A stretch of 64,000 bases of DNA from Xanthostigma xanthostigma. Its lineage: Eukaryota > Arthropoda > Insecta > Raphidioptera > Raphidiidae. Position numbers and translations under genes: made by a program. How positions within the stretch are numbered: position 1 is the first letter of the stretch; each line of letters starts with the position of its first letter. Below, piece after piece: positions 34,271-45,442 of this stretch. The notes under the pieces are model-generated. The model was not told the origin of the DNA, did no database searches, and was given only the letters and a program-made list of their open reading frames with translations. Location: the NCBI GenBank assembly GCA_963575645.1, contig OY754464.1, forward strand, positions 32,689,501-32,753,500. Reading direction: 5' to 3'.

Positions 34271-34737
34271 CAGGATGAGTTTTAAGTTGATGCTTTTTTT
34301 TACAGCGTGTAAAAATCAAATAGACGAGCAAATATTTCAAATAGTTTTTTTATCAAAACTCAAAAATAAGAGAGAATCAGCCTTTCGAAGTTTAAATAAA
34401 TTTTATAAAATTTTCTTTAATTTTGAGGTCGGTCCTGGGGTTATATTATGTCACTATGGAAATATGTTATTATTATCAAAAATAATTGAGGCACACACAA
34501 TTCTCTCAAAAACAGAACAATACACATACTTGATAATAACAACTTATTTCCATAGTGACATAATATAACCCCAGGACCGACCTCAAAATTAAAGAAAATT
34601 TAATAAAATTTATTTAAACTTCGAAAGGCTGTTTCTCTCTTATTTTTGAGTTTTGATAAAAAAACTATTTGAAATATTTGCTCGTCTATTTGATTTTTAC
34701 ACGCTGTAAAAAAAGCATCAAATTAAAACTCACCCTG
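34271..34737. mobile_element. Mariner-type foldback MITE, 467 bp, TA target site
   Basis: CAGGATGAGTTTTAAGTTGA faces TCAAATTAAAACTCACCCTG, with TA on both sides (34269-34270 and 34738-34739). The arms are ~210 bp and almost perfect (for example GGTCGGTCCTGGGGTTATAT / ATATAACCCCAGGACCGACC), leaving a ~70-bp centre. Inserted in the LINE fragment. Confidence 0.85.
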
Positions 34738-34920
34738 TAGGTATTCAGTAAAGATTTTAATATCAAATAATATTGTAATTTTTATATTAGACGCTCTTAC
34801 ATTCCGTTGGAATTTTTAATAAAGCAATATCTATCTATCTAGGGTGCGACATCTGCACTGTGCAGATTGCAGGTTTGTGCTGTGCAGGTTTATGATGGAC
34901 AAGTGTGCGCGGTCTTTTAA

Positions 34921-35720
34921 TTTGATAGTTAAGCACAGGTAGTAAAGAAAACTATTTTTTCTTTATTAGTGCACAATTAAGTCTCAAAATGATAATTTGA
35001 TTGAAATGCATTAATATTTGGATAAACGTGCGATGAATTATAATAAATGCGATTATAAAAACAAGTTCAATGCAGCAATAATTATGCACTGTTCATTGTC
35101 CATTTCTATGCAAATCCGTTTATGTGTGACGCATTCAGAAGTAGCAATTATTAACTAAGCTCACGTAACATTTTCTGAGTTATGGCTCAAGCTGGTTTGT
35201 ACCAGGTCACCTACTTCCCCCAATCTAAGTAGAGAGAGAACATAATTTGTTTTTGTAAATATATTCCAAAGTTGGTCAGGACATTTTAAAATTAATACAG
35301 TTGCATTTTACAATCGGAACAATATGGTTACAAAAATTGGGTCTTTCAAAACTAAATACCTAGAACATTCGAACGATAAATACAGCCTCGAGCAGATAAA
35401 GGACATCCGGACCCGAAATAACCTTCGAACTGAGTACTCAACCATAGCAAGCGAGGGTGGAAGGGGGCGCAATAAGACCCAAATCTGTTGTTTCCAACTG
35501 ACTTTGGGCCAGAGAATAGCTTCAATGCGTTGTGAGAGATACGAAAGTGGTGTCATTCGAAAGCTAATAGACTACGTCACAATTAATATTCAGCAACAAT
35601 CGTCGTGTGCTTAATTATTCAGAAGAAATCGACGTTCAGACCAATTATTCCAACTACTTCGTACATTCTCTACAATCCAACATTAGAACCAAGTATTCAC
35701 ACCAAAAAAAAACTATGTGC
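34921..35720. other. Stretch with one unrecognised 96-codon open frame
   Basis: The plus-strand frame 35324-35614 has a more protein-like composition than its surroundings (YSLEQIKDIRTRNNL, GQRIASMRCERYESG), but I recognise no family, and the opposite strand is also open (35308-35556). No introns, promoter or repeats tie it to anything. Left as unknown. Confidence 0.25.
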
Positions 35721-36233
35721 GTCTGTTTGTCTGTTAGTCTGTGAGCACGATACAGGTCAAACGGATGAACGGATTAAAACAAAATTTTGGGATGATGTTT
35801 GATACGCAAATATGAAGGAGCCCTATTATTTTTGGGGAAAATTGGCGCATTCGCAGAGAAGATATATATACTATAACGGTGTTTTTTATATAATAATGGT
35901 ATAGTTTTCATAACGGCTTATTATTCTATTTATTTTTTCAAGAAAGTTTCGTTATAAGCATTTTTTTCTAAAATAGATTCGTAAATATTTTGAAAATAAA
36001 AAAAATCAGCTGTTCTTTTGTTTTATAGATCTGTCAGAAATAAACTAAGTACCTAGTTAAGCATGCTTTGATTAATTTTTATATGACGTGGAACATATTA
36101 TGTAGGTAACCATAGCAACGAATAGCAAATATCATGTTGAATACTAGCCATTACCCGCGTCATCTCACGCGATTTCAGAAATTATACTATCTCAAATGTC
36201 AATATTTTTGAAGTTGGAATGGTCACGCTGGAT
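35721..36233 (-). repeat. Repeat family H, copy A, with an embedded Helitron terminus
   Basis: Near-identical to 46643-47216 over its length, and similar in reverse to 56636-56955 plus 57405-57509. Landmarks: GATACAGGTCAAACGGATGA, ATTTTGGG.GATGTTTG, AAAATCAGCTGTTCTTTTGT, ATTACCCGCGT. The rc of 36144-36165 reads GACGCGGGTAATGGCTAG|T, a Helitron 3' end, so orientation is minus. Similarity extends across this terminus on both sides in all copies. This copy lacks the 63-bp insertion present in copy B. Confidence 0.75.
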
Positions 36234-38615
36234 TTTTTTTACAAAAATTAGTTAATGTGAAAATAAAAATATAAGTATGGGAAAAATTGCCAAAAAATCC
36301 ATATACGAAAATGTGAACAACATTGAGTATGTTTCAAAACTAACTGATTCGATTTCCACTAAAATCTATAGTTTTGGAATCCCTATACAAAACAAAAAAA
36401 GAGGACACACTACGAAAGCTGTGTTCCTTAGGCATTTTATAATAATGTTTAAAGCTTACTTAAATACAAAAAAAAATATAGTTAACAAAAAAAAAAATTA
36501 ATTTTATGAATTTGAAAAGTATGGGATATCTAATAATTTGTACACAGACGAGGCAATGTAACAATCGCGGTTACCGATGGTGGTCTTTGGTTAACGATTT
36601 TAAAACAGGTACCTTCCTAGGTACCATAAAAATACAGTTCTAATTTTAACTACTAAAATAGACTGGTCTGAACTTAAAAGTATAATAATATCAACACAAA
36701 GTATGCCCGCCTTTGTTTCTTGACCCATCTCACATGTTGCTCGCTAGTTCATTTTTTCGCAGTTCACTGCCTGTTCTGAAGCCTGCGTAAAGAAGCATAA
36801 CTCCAAAAATCATTCAAATCGGTGCATTTTTTCAAAAGATATTGTAACGCAAAAAAATCCACAACGCAGACGCAGACACGGTCATCATGTAGAGCTCAAA
36901 CTTTCTAAGTTTTGAGAATAATTCGCATGGATTTAAAATCTGACCTTAACATGGACGTAATTTTTGGACCATATACACTATACTTACATTTGATTACGAA
37001 ATATGAAAATAAAATTTTCTGTTTTATAAATATTCATTTTTAAAGTTTGACACAAGTTCTTTGATATAATTCTCAAAGACTCATATGCATCGTGATCTCT
37101 ACAAACAATAAACATGAACAAACTAAAAAAATATATAAATAAATATCTCGACCGCTTAATGAGATTATTCAGAATGAAATTAAAAACAGTATAATATTTT
37201 TTTTTACCAATTAATCACTATTATTGTAAACCATGGTTTGGCACGGCTTTCAATTAGTTAAAAGTAAAATAAGTAAAATCGCACATCCTCCTTAACAATT
37301 AAACAATATAACAAATGACTGACAACAACCGACATTCGAAGATAAGGTCAAACGTAGCACTCCATAACTGAATGGTAAATTCAATTATCAAACAAGACAC
37401 AAACCGTAAAGCTATTTTAATTCTTAAAATATATTTATTGTACAAAAATTGCAAGAATACAAGTGAAAACATTAAACACGCTTGCTAAACTTGAAAAGGT
37501 TTCTGAAATTGAATCGTACTGTCAAAAAATTCGCCTTGAAAATAATATAACAATAGCCTATATTATGTATGTAAGGTTAACTAATGCAGAGATTTCAACG
37601 TCCGGTCAATACAGAAACCCTTTCAACACAGTTAATAATAGATATTTGTGCAAAATTTGAATCGATTGAATAATCTGAGATAGCCGCCATTTTCCTTTAA
37701 ATTTATCAAGGTGAAAAGTTTTATTTGTTGACTGGATTAAAATCGACTCGTTTTTGTTTTCTGCAAATCATTTTCTGAAATTTTGTAAGACAATATTTTC
37801 ACACATGTTTAAATAACTTAATCAAATTTATAATTTAATACACCTAAAGTATTTTAAAACGCAAAAAAAAACACTTCTTAGTAGGTACCTAATAGGACAT
37901 AATTTAAGAATAATTTCTTTATAATATTTCAGTTTTGTAAAGTTTTATAAAGTCATATAATAAGTCATATAATAAAGAACTAGCGCAAATCCAATGTGCA
38001 ATCCATAAAAAAATTATTTTTCTTGCGGTATTTAGGTTCCAGAAATTTAACACTGAACTTTTAATTTACTACGAGACATGCTAATAATACACGTTAAATT
38101 CAAAATATAATTATTTTTCTCCCTTTTTGTAGTTTCTTTTTGGGAAATTCTTTTTTTAATAGCAATTGTTATTTTTCACTTTTTAGATAATATAAGTAGG
38201 TATGTGACATTGTGACATATATTTGCCATACGTAGTTAGTGCGTAATAAACCGACTTTGCTCTTGATATTTGCATACCAAATTTTAAAATAAAAATTATA
38301 CCTATGAGACAATCTTATCAACGGAGTCAAAATCATTTAAAACAATTAATCCCAAAAGAAGTCAAGACAGCAAATATTAAAAAAAATTATAAAAAAAATA
38401 CATACATCGAATTTACAAATGATAAACTCTCTTATTTTGAAGGCGGTTTAAAATATGAAATGATATATCAGCTTGGGCTTTCCCTAAAATATACAAATTT
38501 AAAAATAAATTGCACTTCATAATAATTTTGTGGCCACATATACCTAGACGTTTTCTAAAATTAAAAACATCGTTCAAACTGCATTTTTATAGCGAATCAT
38601 TTCAAAATTCAATTA
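36234..38615. other. Stretch without recognised content
   Basis: 2.4 kb; several A/T-rich open frames (36277-36501, 37463-37660, 38304-38522) of low-complexity composition (Lys/Asn/Ile-rich) that are not credible genes. Confidence 0.5.
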
Positions 38616-39030
38616 CAATAGAACCTCTTTAAGTCGGACCTTGACAAGTCGAAAACCTCCAAAACTCTAAAAAATGTTTTTTGTTCCCTTCCCTTCAAGC
38701 CCCAAAACCTCCATTACTCGAAACCTCAAACCTCTATAGGTCAAAATAATCAGTGAGTCCCTACAAGCCATTTCGGTAGGTACACATTTTCCCTCCATAA
38801 CTCGAAAAAATAAATTGGAGCTCTCTGTATCTTCAACATAGCAATCATTTGAAACTAATTACTTCTATAGCTCGAAGAAAATGGCTGGCGTTAACACGTC
38901 TTTAACTCAAAATTAGTTAGAATGAATCTTAACCTCTACAAGTCGAATATTTCCTTACAAAAGTCGAAATCCTTGATACGTCGAATTTTTTGACGTCTCC
39001 CTTGAAGTTCGACTTACAGAGGTTCTACTG
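38616..39030. mobile_element. Pogo/Tigger-like element, 415 bp, TA target site
   Basis: CAATAGAACCTCTTTAAGTCGG faces CGACTTACAGAGGTTCTACTG; in parts, TAGAACCTCT / AGAGGTTCTA. TA flanks both ends (38614-38615 and 39031-39032). About eleven diverged copies of a unit close to CCTCTATAACTCGAA lie through the whole interior, spaced irregularly. Repeats of the terminal motif are likely binding sites for the transposase. No coding. Confidence 0.75.
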
Positions 39031-39522
39031 TAATATGTAACAGACAGCATGATATACCTATATAAGGTCAATAAAAATTTTGAATGTGGTGCTGTATGAT
39101 TCTCGAAGTATCTTTTTTCGTGTTCAGACAGCATTATATTACAAGTTTTATATTATACTGGTATGCAATCATAAAATACAGAATTACAATAATCACCTCT
39201 ATAAGTTACATACACATTACACACATTAAATTCGATTCTAAAATGATATTCGCAAGAAATGCATAAGTATATACTTTGATAAAAAAGCAAACAAATATTA
39301 TTATTTATTACATATAGATACGCCTGTAAAATAATTTTCACGATTTTTAAAAAAACATTTACATTATTTGAAAGTCCGTTAATTAGTTACGGCATTCTTC
39401 TCTTTTTTTGTTTTTAATCAACAATAAACAACAATAAAAAACAGTTCATAAAGTCACACCCTACTAAAAAGGTCTGCTAATACCTTAATGATAATACGGT
39501 TCTTAATTCTTGAGTACGAAGC
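39031..39522. other. Stretch without recognised content
   Basis: No repeats or coding recognised; two overlapping short open frames on opposite strands are chance. Confidence 0.5.
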
Positions 39523-39780
39523 AAGGGCGTAGATATGGGGGGTAAAGGGGGTAATTACCCCCTCCGCATAATCATAATAGTACAAACATTTAACTGAAAA
39601 TAATACGAATACCTGACTAAACAATAAAATTTAGAAATAACTTTTTAAAAAGGAAATTGTAAAATTAGTTCGGGAATTAATATTTTACTCGACACCTTCC
39701 TTCGTGAGTATTCTTGTGTGATAAAAATAAAACTTAAAAAAAATTGAATTTTTTTGCTTTTCCTAAATATCTACGCCCTT
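39523..39780. mobile_element. Inverted-repeat element, 258 bp (AAGGGCGTAGATAT ends)
   Basis: AAGGGCGTAGATAT at 39523 and ATATCTACGCCCTT to 39780 are perfect inverted repeats. Just inside the left end is GGGGGGTAAAGGGGGTAATT. 'GGGCGTA' starts are common in hAT MITEs, but the 8-bp flanks do not match, so the class is open. Confidence 0.65.
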
Positions 39781-39867
39781 AGAGCGTGGCGTGCTTTTTT
39801 CGTTTTATTTTAAAGAATAGGCAACATAAGAAATAGAGTTAAATGTGATTTTTAAAAAAGTGCATTT

Positions 39868-40193
39868 ATACTAATATATTATACAGCTAAATAGTTTGTT
39901 TGTTTGGTTGGTTGAACGCGCTTATCTCAGGAAGTATACTGGTACGAATTGAAAAATTTTTTTTTTGTTTTGTTGGATAGTCTATTTATCGAGGAAGGCT
40001 ATAGACATCAATGAAAAATGTTGCAAAATATAACTCAAAATTTGTCCGTCGACAAAAACTTTTGAACGGTAACTCCAATCATCATGAAATTTGGACACAA
40101 TATTCATCTCGGCAAACTAAGATGTACGTGCATACTAATTTCCCTTCGCCCATTCGTCTTTTGCACCCAGGTGAAACCAGGCGGGACCGCTAG
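39868..40193 (+). mobile_element. Non-autonomous Helitron, 326 bp
   Basis: Begins ATACTAATATATTATACAGC and continues AGTTTGTTTGTTTGG, TTGAACGCGCTTATCTCAGG, the widely conserved insect Helitron 5' region. Ends GTGAAACCAGGCGGGACCG-CTAG before T (40193). Complete but without coding. 12720-12893 and 50441-50483 are fragments of the same family. Confidence 0.8.
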
Positions 40194-40984
40194 TATTTTA
40201 TAAACACAGTGTATACTGAACAGTATGCCTCTATTATGGTATGTAATGCATGGTCGGCCTTCATTATCTGCTATTTACTATGTCAGGTGTCAAAGGTCAA
40301 GAAATCATTGACTGCAAAAAGAAAACACATGTTACAGAATATAAACTATGACAGGCCAATAAACGTAAAATAATTTATTAATGATATTATATGACGATCA
40401 TACCGTGAATATCAAAAATAAAAATTTGAGAAGACGTCAAAAGTTTAAGCTAGAAGTAAGTTTCCTCGATTTGACATGTTTTTGCATAAATCTAATAGTC
40501 CAATCTCTGACCGTATAATATTCTACTGGGCAACACTATTAAATTTAATTATCGAATTTAATAGATACGAAAAACATCAAAACCGTCGACAAATAATTCA
40601 ACTTTTTTATCATTTTTCATTATCAATACCTCGAATAGGTACGACTCAACTAATGCTGGTTTGCAGAAAGGGTTGTCCAAAAATTGATTTGACAATGACT
40701 TTACCATGTAATTAACAATTTCCTTTATCAGGAGCAGTCTCATGTCGTTGTGAAACTTCCTGTTAAATAGAACATTAGAGTGTACTCCCACAAAAACAAA
40801 TGATTGATCTACATAGAAAGAGATCGCTTTTCTGGCTAAATTTTAATCAAAATGCAAAGAAAACCGTTTCAAAAACGATGCTAAATACATGTAAAAACAA
40901 TTTAAGACGAAATCGTTTCAATATTTCAATTATTTTTCAAGCAGAATCGATTTAAAGTTCTACAGTGCTTTTCATATAGTATAG
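40194..40984. other. Stretch without recognised content
   Basis: Nothing recognised; open frames 40476-40791 overlap on opposite strands. Confidence 0.5.
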
Positions 40985-42122
40985 GATACCGATATAAAAC
41001 GACCTTCACCGAGATGTTTATTTATGAAACGTATTTTAAATTTAATTTAATATGTCAATAAATATATTGCATATGGGTTGCCTAACAAATTTTAGTCCAG
41101 GGTATGATTAATTAATTATTAAAAAAAAAATTTTTTTTAAACATTTCACCGGTTTGATTATTAGATAAATTCTATACCAATCGAAAGTATGAAGCCCATA
41201 GAATATGCAAACGTAAGGTTGCCTATTCTTTTCCGGTCACAACTCTCGGGTAGCCAGGTATAAACAGGTTAATCGATACTAGCATTTTGCACCGGTCTGA
41301 TTATTGAATTAAAATTAAATGAAATTAAAGATTATTTCATTATGAACACGGTGGTATAGGGTTGCCTGCGAAAAATCAGTCTCGAATTCCGGTTGTCGAA
41401 TTTTGAAAAGTAAAATATTGCTGCACACAATAAACACTTTTTTGCCATTTTTTTTAACAATAAATAGCAGCACGTTTTTTCAATTGAAACTATAGCGACA
41501 ATCTACTCCAAAATAATGCACAGCATATACGAGTCTATCGCTATCCTTTTAATTTTCAACAACAAATAGCATGCGCACTCTCTTTCTTTAAATGGAGGGA
41601 CTTCAAACAGCTGCTATGCTGTGTCCTTTTCTATCGCATGGGATGGTTGGTTGGGACCTCTCTGTCGCACACATTCACTCGCAGCAATATTTTACTTTTC
41701 AAAATTCGACAACCGGAATTCGAGACTGATTTTTCGCAGGCAACCCTATATCACCGTGTTCATAATGAAATAATCTTTAATTTCATTTAATTTTAATTTA
41801 ATAATCAGACCGGTGCAAAATGCTAGTATCGATTAACCTGTTTATACCTGGCTACCCGAGAGTTGTGACCGGAAAAGAATAGGCAACCTAACGTTTGCAT
41901 ATTCTATGGGCTTCATACTTTCGATTGGTATAGAATTTATCTAATAATCAAACCGGTGAAATGTTTAAAAAAAATTTTTTTTTTTAATAATTAATTAATC
42001 ATACCCTGGACTAAAATTTGTTAGGCAACCCATATGCAATATATTTATTGACATATTAAATTAAATTTAAAATACGTTTCATCAAATAAACATCTCGGTG
42101 AAGGCCGTTTTATATCGGGATC
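40985..42122. repeat. 1.1 kb foldback element, arms ~440 bp
   Basis: GATACCGATATAAAACGACC faces GGCCGTTTTATATCGGGATC. The arms 40985-~41430 and ~41680-42122 are almost identical reverse complements (for example CCGGTCACAACTCTCGGGTA / TACCCGAGAGTTGTGACCGG). The centre (~250 bp) is unique. Arms carry GGTTGCCT several times, a word also frequent in the foldback at 1-1103. No coding. Confidence 0.85.
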
Positions 42123-42156
42123 TTAGACTAATAAGTATGGTCACAATCTAAGATCA
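42120..42156. repeat. Small hairpin at the foldback edge
   Basis: GATCTTAGA at 42119 faces TCTAAGATC at 42147, overlapping the foldback's last bases. Confidence 0.45.
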
Positions 42157-42159
42157 TTG

Positions 42160-43473
42160 TCAGATCAGATTTTTTGACAATGCCTTCTGTAACTAAGCAC
42201 TGGCTAAAGCCCAGGGACAAAAAAAAACCTTTTAATACAATGCGCGTTATTTAATGTTATTAAAATTCAATCAAAAATGTTGTTTTGCACATAAATATTT
42301 TCAAAATCAGTGGTCCCATTTTTGTGTAAAGATTGAAATTGAAAATTTGCAAAAAGCTTTTTACTGCACTCATTACTGGCACATAACATCAAATAGAAAC
42401 CTAATTTTACTTTACTACTTTATACATTGCTTATACTCTATAATGTATAGCGTGTGGTCAAAATTCAAGGAGTGATTCATCATTATAGTACGGTTCGCTT
42501 AATGGAGCGGCAAAGCAATAAATCAATGTAGCGTATACCTGTCGCTATATTATATTTTAAGTGTATGGCACACATCTTCAATTTTTATTTAACTAAGGTA
42601 TTGAGATTTGATAGAAAACGATGAGACATCTGGTGACAGAAATCTAAATTATAAAGACGTTAGGTATAGATATTAAATTGTGTTAGTATTACTAAATATT
42701 ATATAAAAAATAGCGGATTCGACAGTATATTTGGCCCAAACTCAGCCCATAATTTTTCAATTCCCAATAGTATGAATAATTTTTTTTTATAGTATTATGA
42801 CATTTCCGATGTTTTATTTTTCTTTCCTTTTGTCTCTTGTTTTCTATTGTATTTGTATTTTAAACCTCACTTAAAATAAATAATTTATAAAAAACATTCC
42901 TACATAAATCGTTTAGTGGAAAAATTACAATATACTTAAGAAAATAATTACAAAACATGCCCGTAAAATTATTTTCAATTCAAGAACAATCGCGTTTGTC
43001 TTAATAAAAATATGACAAAGCAAACCGTAATTTTAAATGACAGTTATAATAATTAATATGCGCATGATCATTTACATTACTTTTCAAATGAAGTAAAAAT
43101 AGTTTAAATGACAAATATGCAGTTCAACAACCTCGGCAGATGTATTTATTTTCGTGTTCTTTTAAAAACTTCATTGAGAAAATATGCAATTAATGTAAAA
43201 GTAAACATTGCGTAAGACTATTTAATTACCGCAACCCACTCAACACATATCAGTGGCGTTACGAACCCAACAAAGCACATTCTCTTTCTATATTTTTACT
43301 AAAAAGGCCTTAACTGTTTGTCTGGGAATTTTTTTTAGTTGATAACTAATGAAAAAATTTTCTGACTTTTCTAAGCTATAACAATAAGAAGACTGCAGAA
43401 AAAAGATTATTTATATGATCGCGAAAACTTGGTAAAAACTTAGCAGACATCCCCAAACAATAAAAAAATATAG
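42160..43473. other. Stretch without recognised content
   Basis: No coding similarity or repeats recognised. Confidence 0.5.
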
Positions 43474-44000
43474 GTTATTAATTTTTCATTAATATTTCGA
43501 TAATTAAATTCAAACTTCGTTCTATTAAAAAATAAGTAGATATACTAATTAATTTTTATATCTTTTAGATTATTTCTGAAGAAGCTCCAAATCCGAATCG
43601 AAACGTCTGGCTAGTATAGTAATCTATTGAAATATTGAACTATAATTTTATTATTTTTGTCAATATATAGTCTGAAAAAATTGGTCAATAATTTTATTTA
43701 TTTGAAGATTTCTATTCAGACGTTAATCAAAGATTTGAATAAAGAAAAAGACTAACCTACGCTATCCACTCAGTACAAACCTATGTATTTGTTACGTAAG
43801 AAATCAAAATAAATAAATTTTAAATCTTTGATTAACGTCTGATTAGAACTCTTCAATAAATAAAATTATCGACCAATTTTTCAGACAATATATTAACAAA
43901 AAATATAATTAATACGATCCGGATCGAAACGTTAATGTATTAATTATATTTTTTGTTCATATATTGTCTGAAAAATTGGTCTATAATTTTATTTATTAAA
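43474..44000. repeat. Repeat family P, copy 2, compound inverted arrangement
   Basis: Part 1 (43474-43715) matches 45224-45442 (GTTATTAATTTTTCATTAAT, TACTAATTAATTTTTATAT, TCTGAAGAAG.TCCAAATCC, ATTTTTGTCAATATAT). Part 2 (43717-43841) has CAGACGTTAATCAAAGATTTG facing AAATCTTTGATTAACGTCTG. Part 3 (43861-44000) is a long hairpin around CGATCCGGATCGAAACG. The mirror-image organisation suggests several retroelement ends joined head to head. No coding found. Penelope-like elements carry such terminal repeats with hammerhead motifs, but this link is inferred. Confidence 0.6.
43576..43616 (+). ncRNA. Hammerhead-like core motif, degraded
   Basis: CTGAAGA then AGCTCC-aaatcc-GAATC then GAAAC-GTCTGGCTA-GTA. 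Same layout as 45322-45350, but stem II has two mismatches. Confidence 0.3.
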
Positions 44001-45223
44001 TTAATTTTAATTATAATATAGCCCCTTATATTGCATTTCTTTTGCGTTTATTGGTACTATATTAAATGATAGAAGGATAACTTTGGTCCAGTTTCGGTCC
44101 AATCGTTTTCGAATGGTATCGGTGCATACAAACACATATTGATAGATAAAAAATTGTGAACATTTCTCGCCTAAGATACCAAAAAAAATGTTAAAAAAAT
44201 AAGATAGAGGGATCTTTTATATTTCATTTATGTGCTTAAGTTCGAAGGAATTAAAGTACAATGAAGAATTGTTATTATTATAACGGCGTAAAATTTAAAA
44301 TCTGCGCCACTGTAAGCAAAAAAGGAATTTAGAGTAGCTAATTCATGGGACATTAAGCATGTGTATGTACTTACGAAATAAGTGCGTGAATTTATACACA
44401 AAAATTGTAAGATCTATATCAACAAACGACTGCTTTGTCCAGCGAATAAAACGGTAAATACAAAACTACAACCACATATGTGTGTAAAAAGGAGTATTAT
44501 AATTATTGTGTTTTTAAAAAACAGTGTTCACATTTAAAATATAATATTGTCTCACTATAAATTAACATGTAGTTAAGAAATACGACGTTTTGATTTATTT
44601 AAATGTGAATAACATTTTAAATTCTAGGTTCAACATATTATTATTATCTAATTAGTTGAAAACTAAAACATAGAATGAAAGGATAGTCTAACTACTATCT
44701 AATTTAAATACTGTTTCCAATAAGTTTAATTCAAAATAAAGTCTATTCACCCCTTCAAAAATTCAAAATGGAAATGGCTGATAACAAAAAATACGACTGT
44801 TAAGTGTTATAATATGTCTACCTTTGAAAATTAAACCGAACTTACCGAACTAAGAAGAAGAATTAAGAAAACAAGTTGCGCCTAATTTAACACGGATAAT
44901 AGTTTTTTGAAAAAATGAAGTTTATTTGAGTCGATACTCTACTTTTTGTACCACAGCAACAAATAATATAATTTTATACATTTTTCACAAACAAGTAAAT
45001 AAGCCAATGAAAATAAAAAAGATCAATAAAATGCGAAAGCAAATAATGTTGAAATTGATTAGGATTTGTTTTCTTCTTTCAAACAAAAATATATTATATC
45101 AATTAGATACGGAAAATTTAAGTAATATTTATGATATTATTTTGAAATAATATTTTGTTTTTCAAATAATTTTTTCTTTATGGGTACTTTGTTATCCATG
45201 ACTACGGTTTATAAATTTTGTTT
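44001..45223. other. Stretch without recognised content
   Basis: The Lys/Ile-rich open frame 44926-45150 is unrecognised and probably chance. Confidence 0.45.
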
Positions 45224-45442
45224 GTTATTAATTTTTCATTAATTTTGAATCATTCAAAGTTTTAATCCTGCATGAATTCTATTATTTAATACTAATTAAT
45301 TTTTATATTTTTTAGATATTTCTGAAGAAGATCCAAATCCGGATCGAAACGTCATCTTGTGTTATATTGATTTGTAATTTTATCATTTTTTGTCAATATA
45401 TCGTTTGGTCTGAGAAAAATTGGTCGACAATTTTATTTACTT
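45224..45442 (+). repeat. Repeat family P, copy 3
   Basis: Collinear with 43474-43715, ending in AAATTGGTCGACAATTTTATTTA. Holds the best-preserved hammerhead-like core (45322-45350). Confidence 0.65.
45322..45365 (+). ncRNA. Hammerhead-ribozyme-like core
   Basis: CUGAAGA (45322-45328), one base, GATCC-aaatcc-GGATC (perfect 5-bp stem II), then GAAAC (45346-45350), then GTCATCTT-GTG. The boxes and order match a hammerhead core (CUGANGA - stem II - GAAA - stem III - NUH). Against it: an extra A between box and stem II, a very short or absent stem III, and no clear stem I. Such motifs occur in Penelope-like retroelements. The call is a hypothesis from pattern only. Confidence 0.35.

Larger units (their letters stand above)
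33820..34840 (+). mobile_element. 5'-truncated Jockey/CR1-like LINE, split by a later insertion
   Basis: Coding remnants run 33863-34270, and the 3' UTR resumes after 34739 and ends (TATC)n at 34828-34840. A possible target duplication ATCTAGKGTGC is at 33809-33819 and 34837-34847 (10 of 11), although it overlaps the TATC tail and so is not certain. Confidence 0.65.
33641..34916. mobile_element. TTAA-flanked element (piggyBac-like MITE) carrying nested insertions
   Basis: AGACCGCGCACACTTGT at 33641 faces ACAAGTGTGCGCGGTCT ending 34915-34916. TTAA lies just outside both (33637-33640 and 34917-34920). Inverted similarity continues through CATAAACCTGCAC. TTAA duplication suggests the piggyBac or Kolobok group. 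The original element is short (~270 bp); the rest is a LINE fragment, itself interrupted by a mariner-type element. Confidence 0.7.

Noticed and set aside
36277..38522. Several Lys/Asn/Ile-rich open frames
   Set aside because: Composition equals translated A/T-rich noise; no conserved motif.
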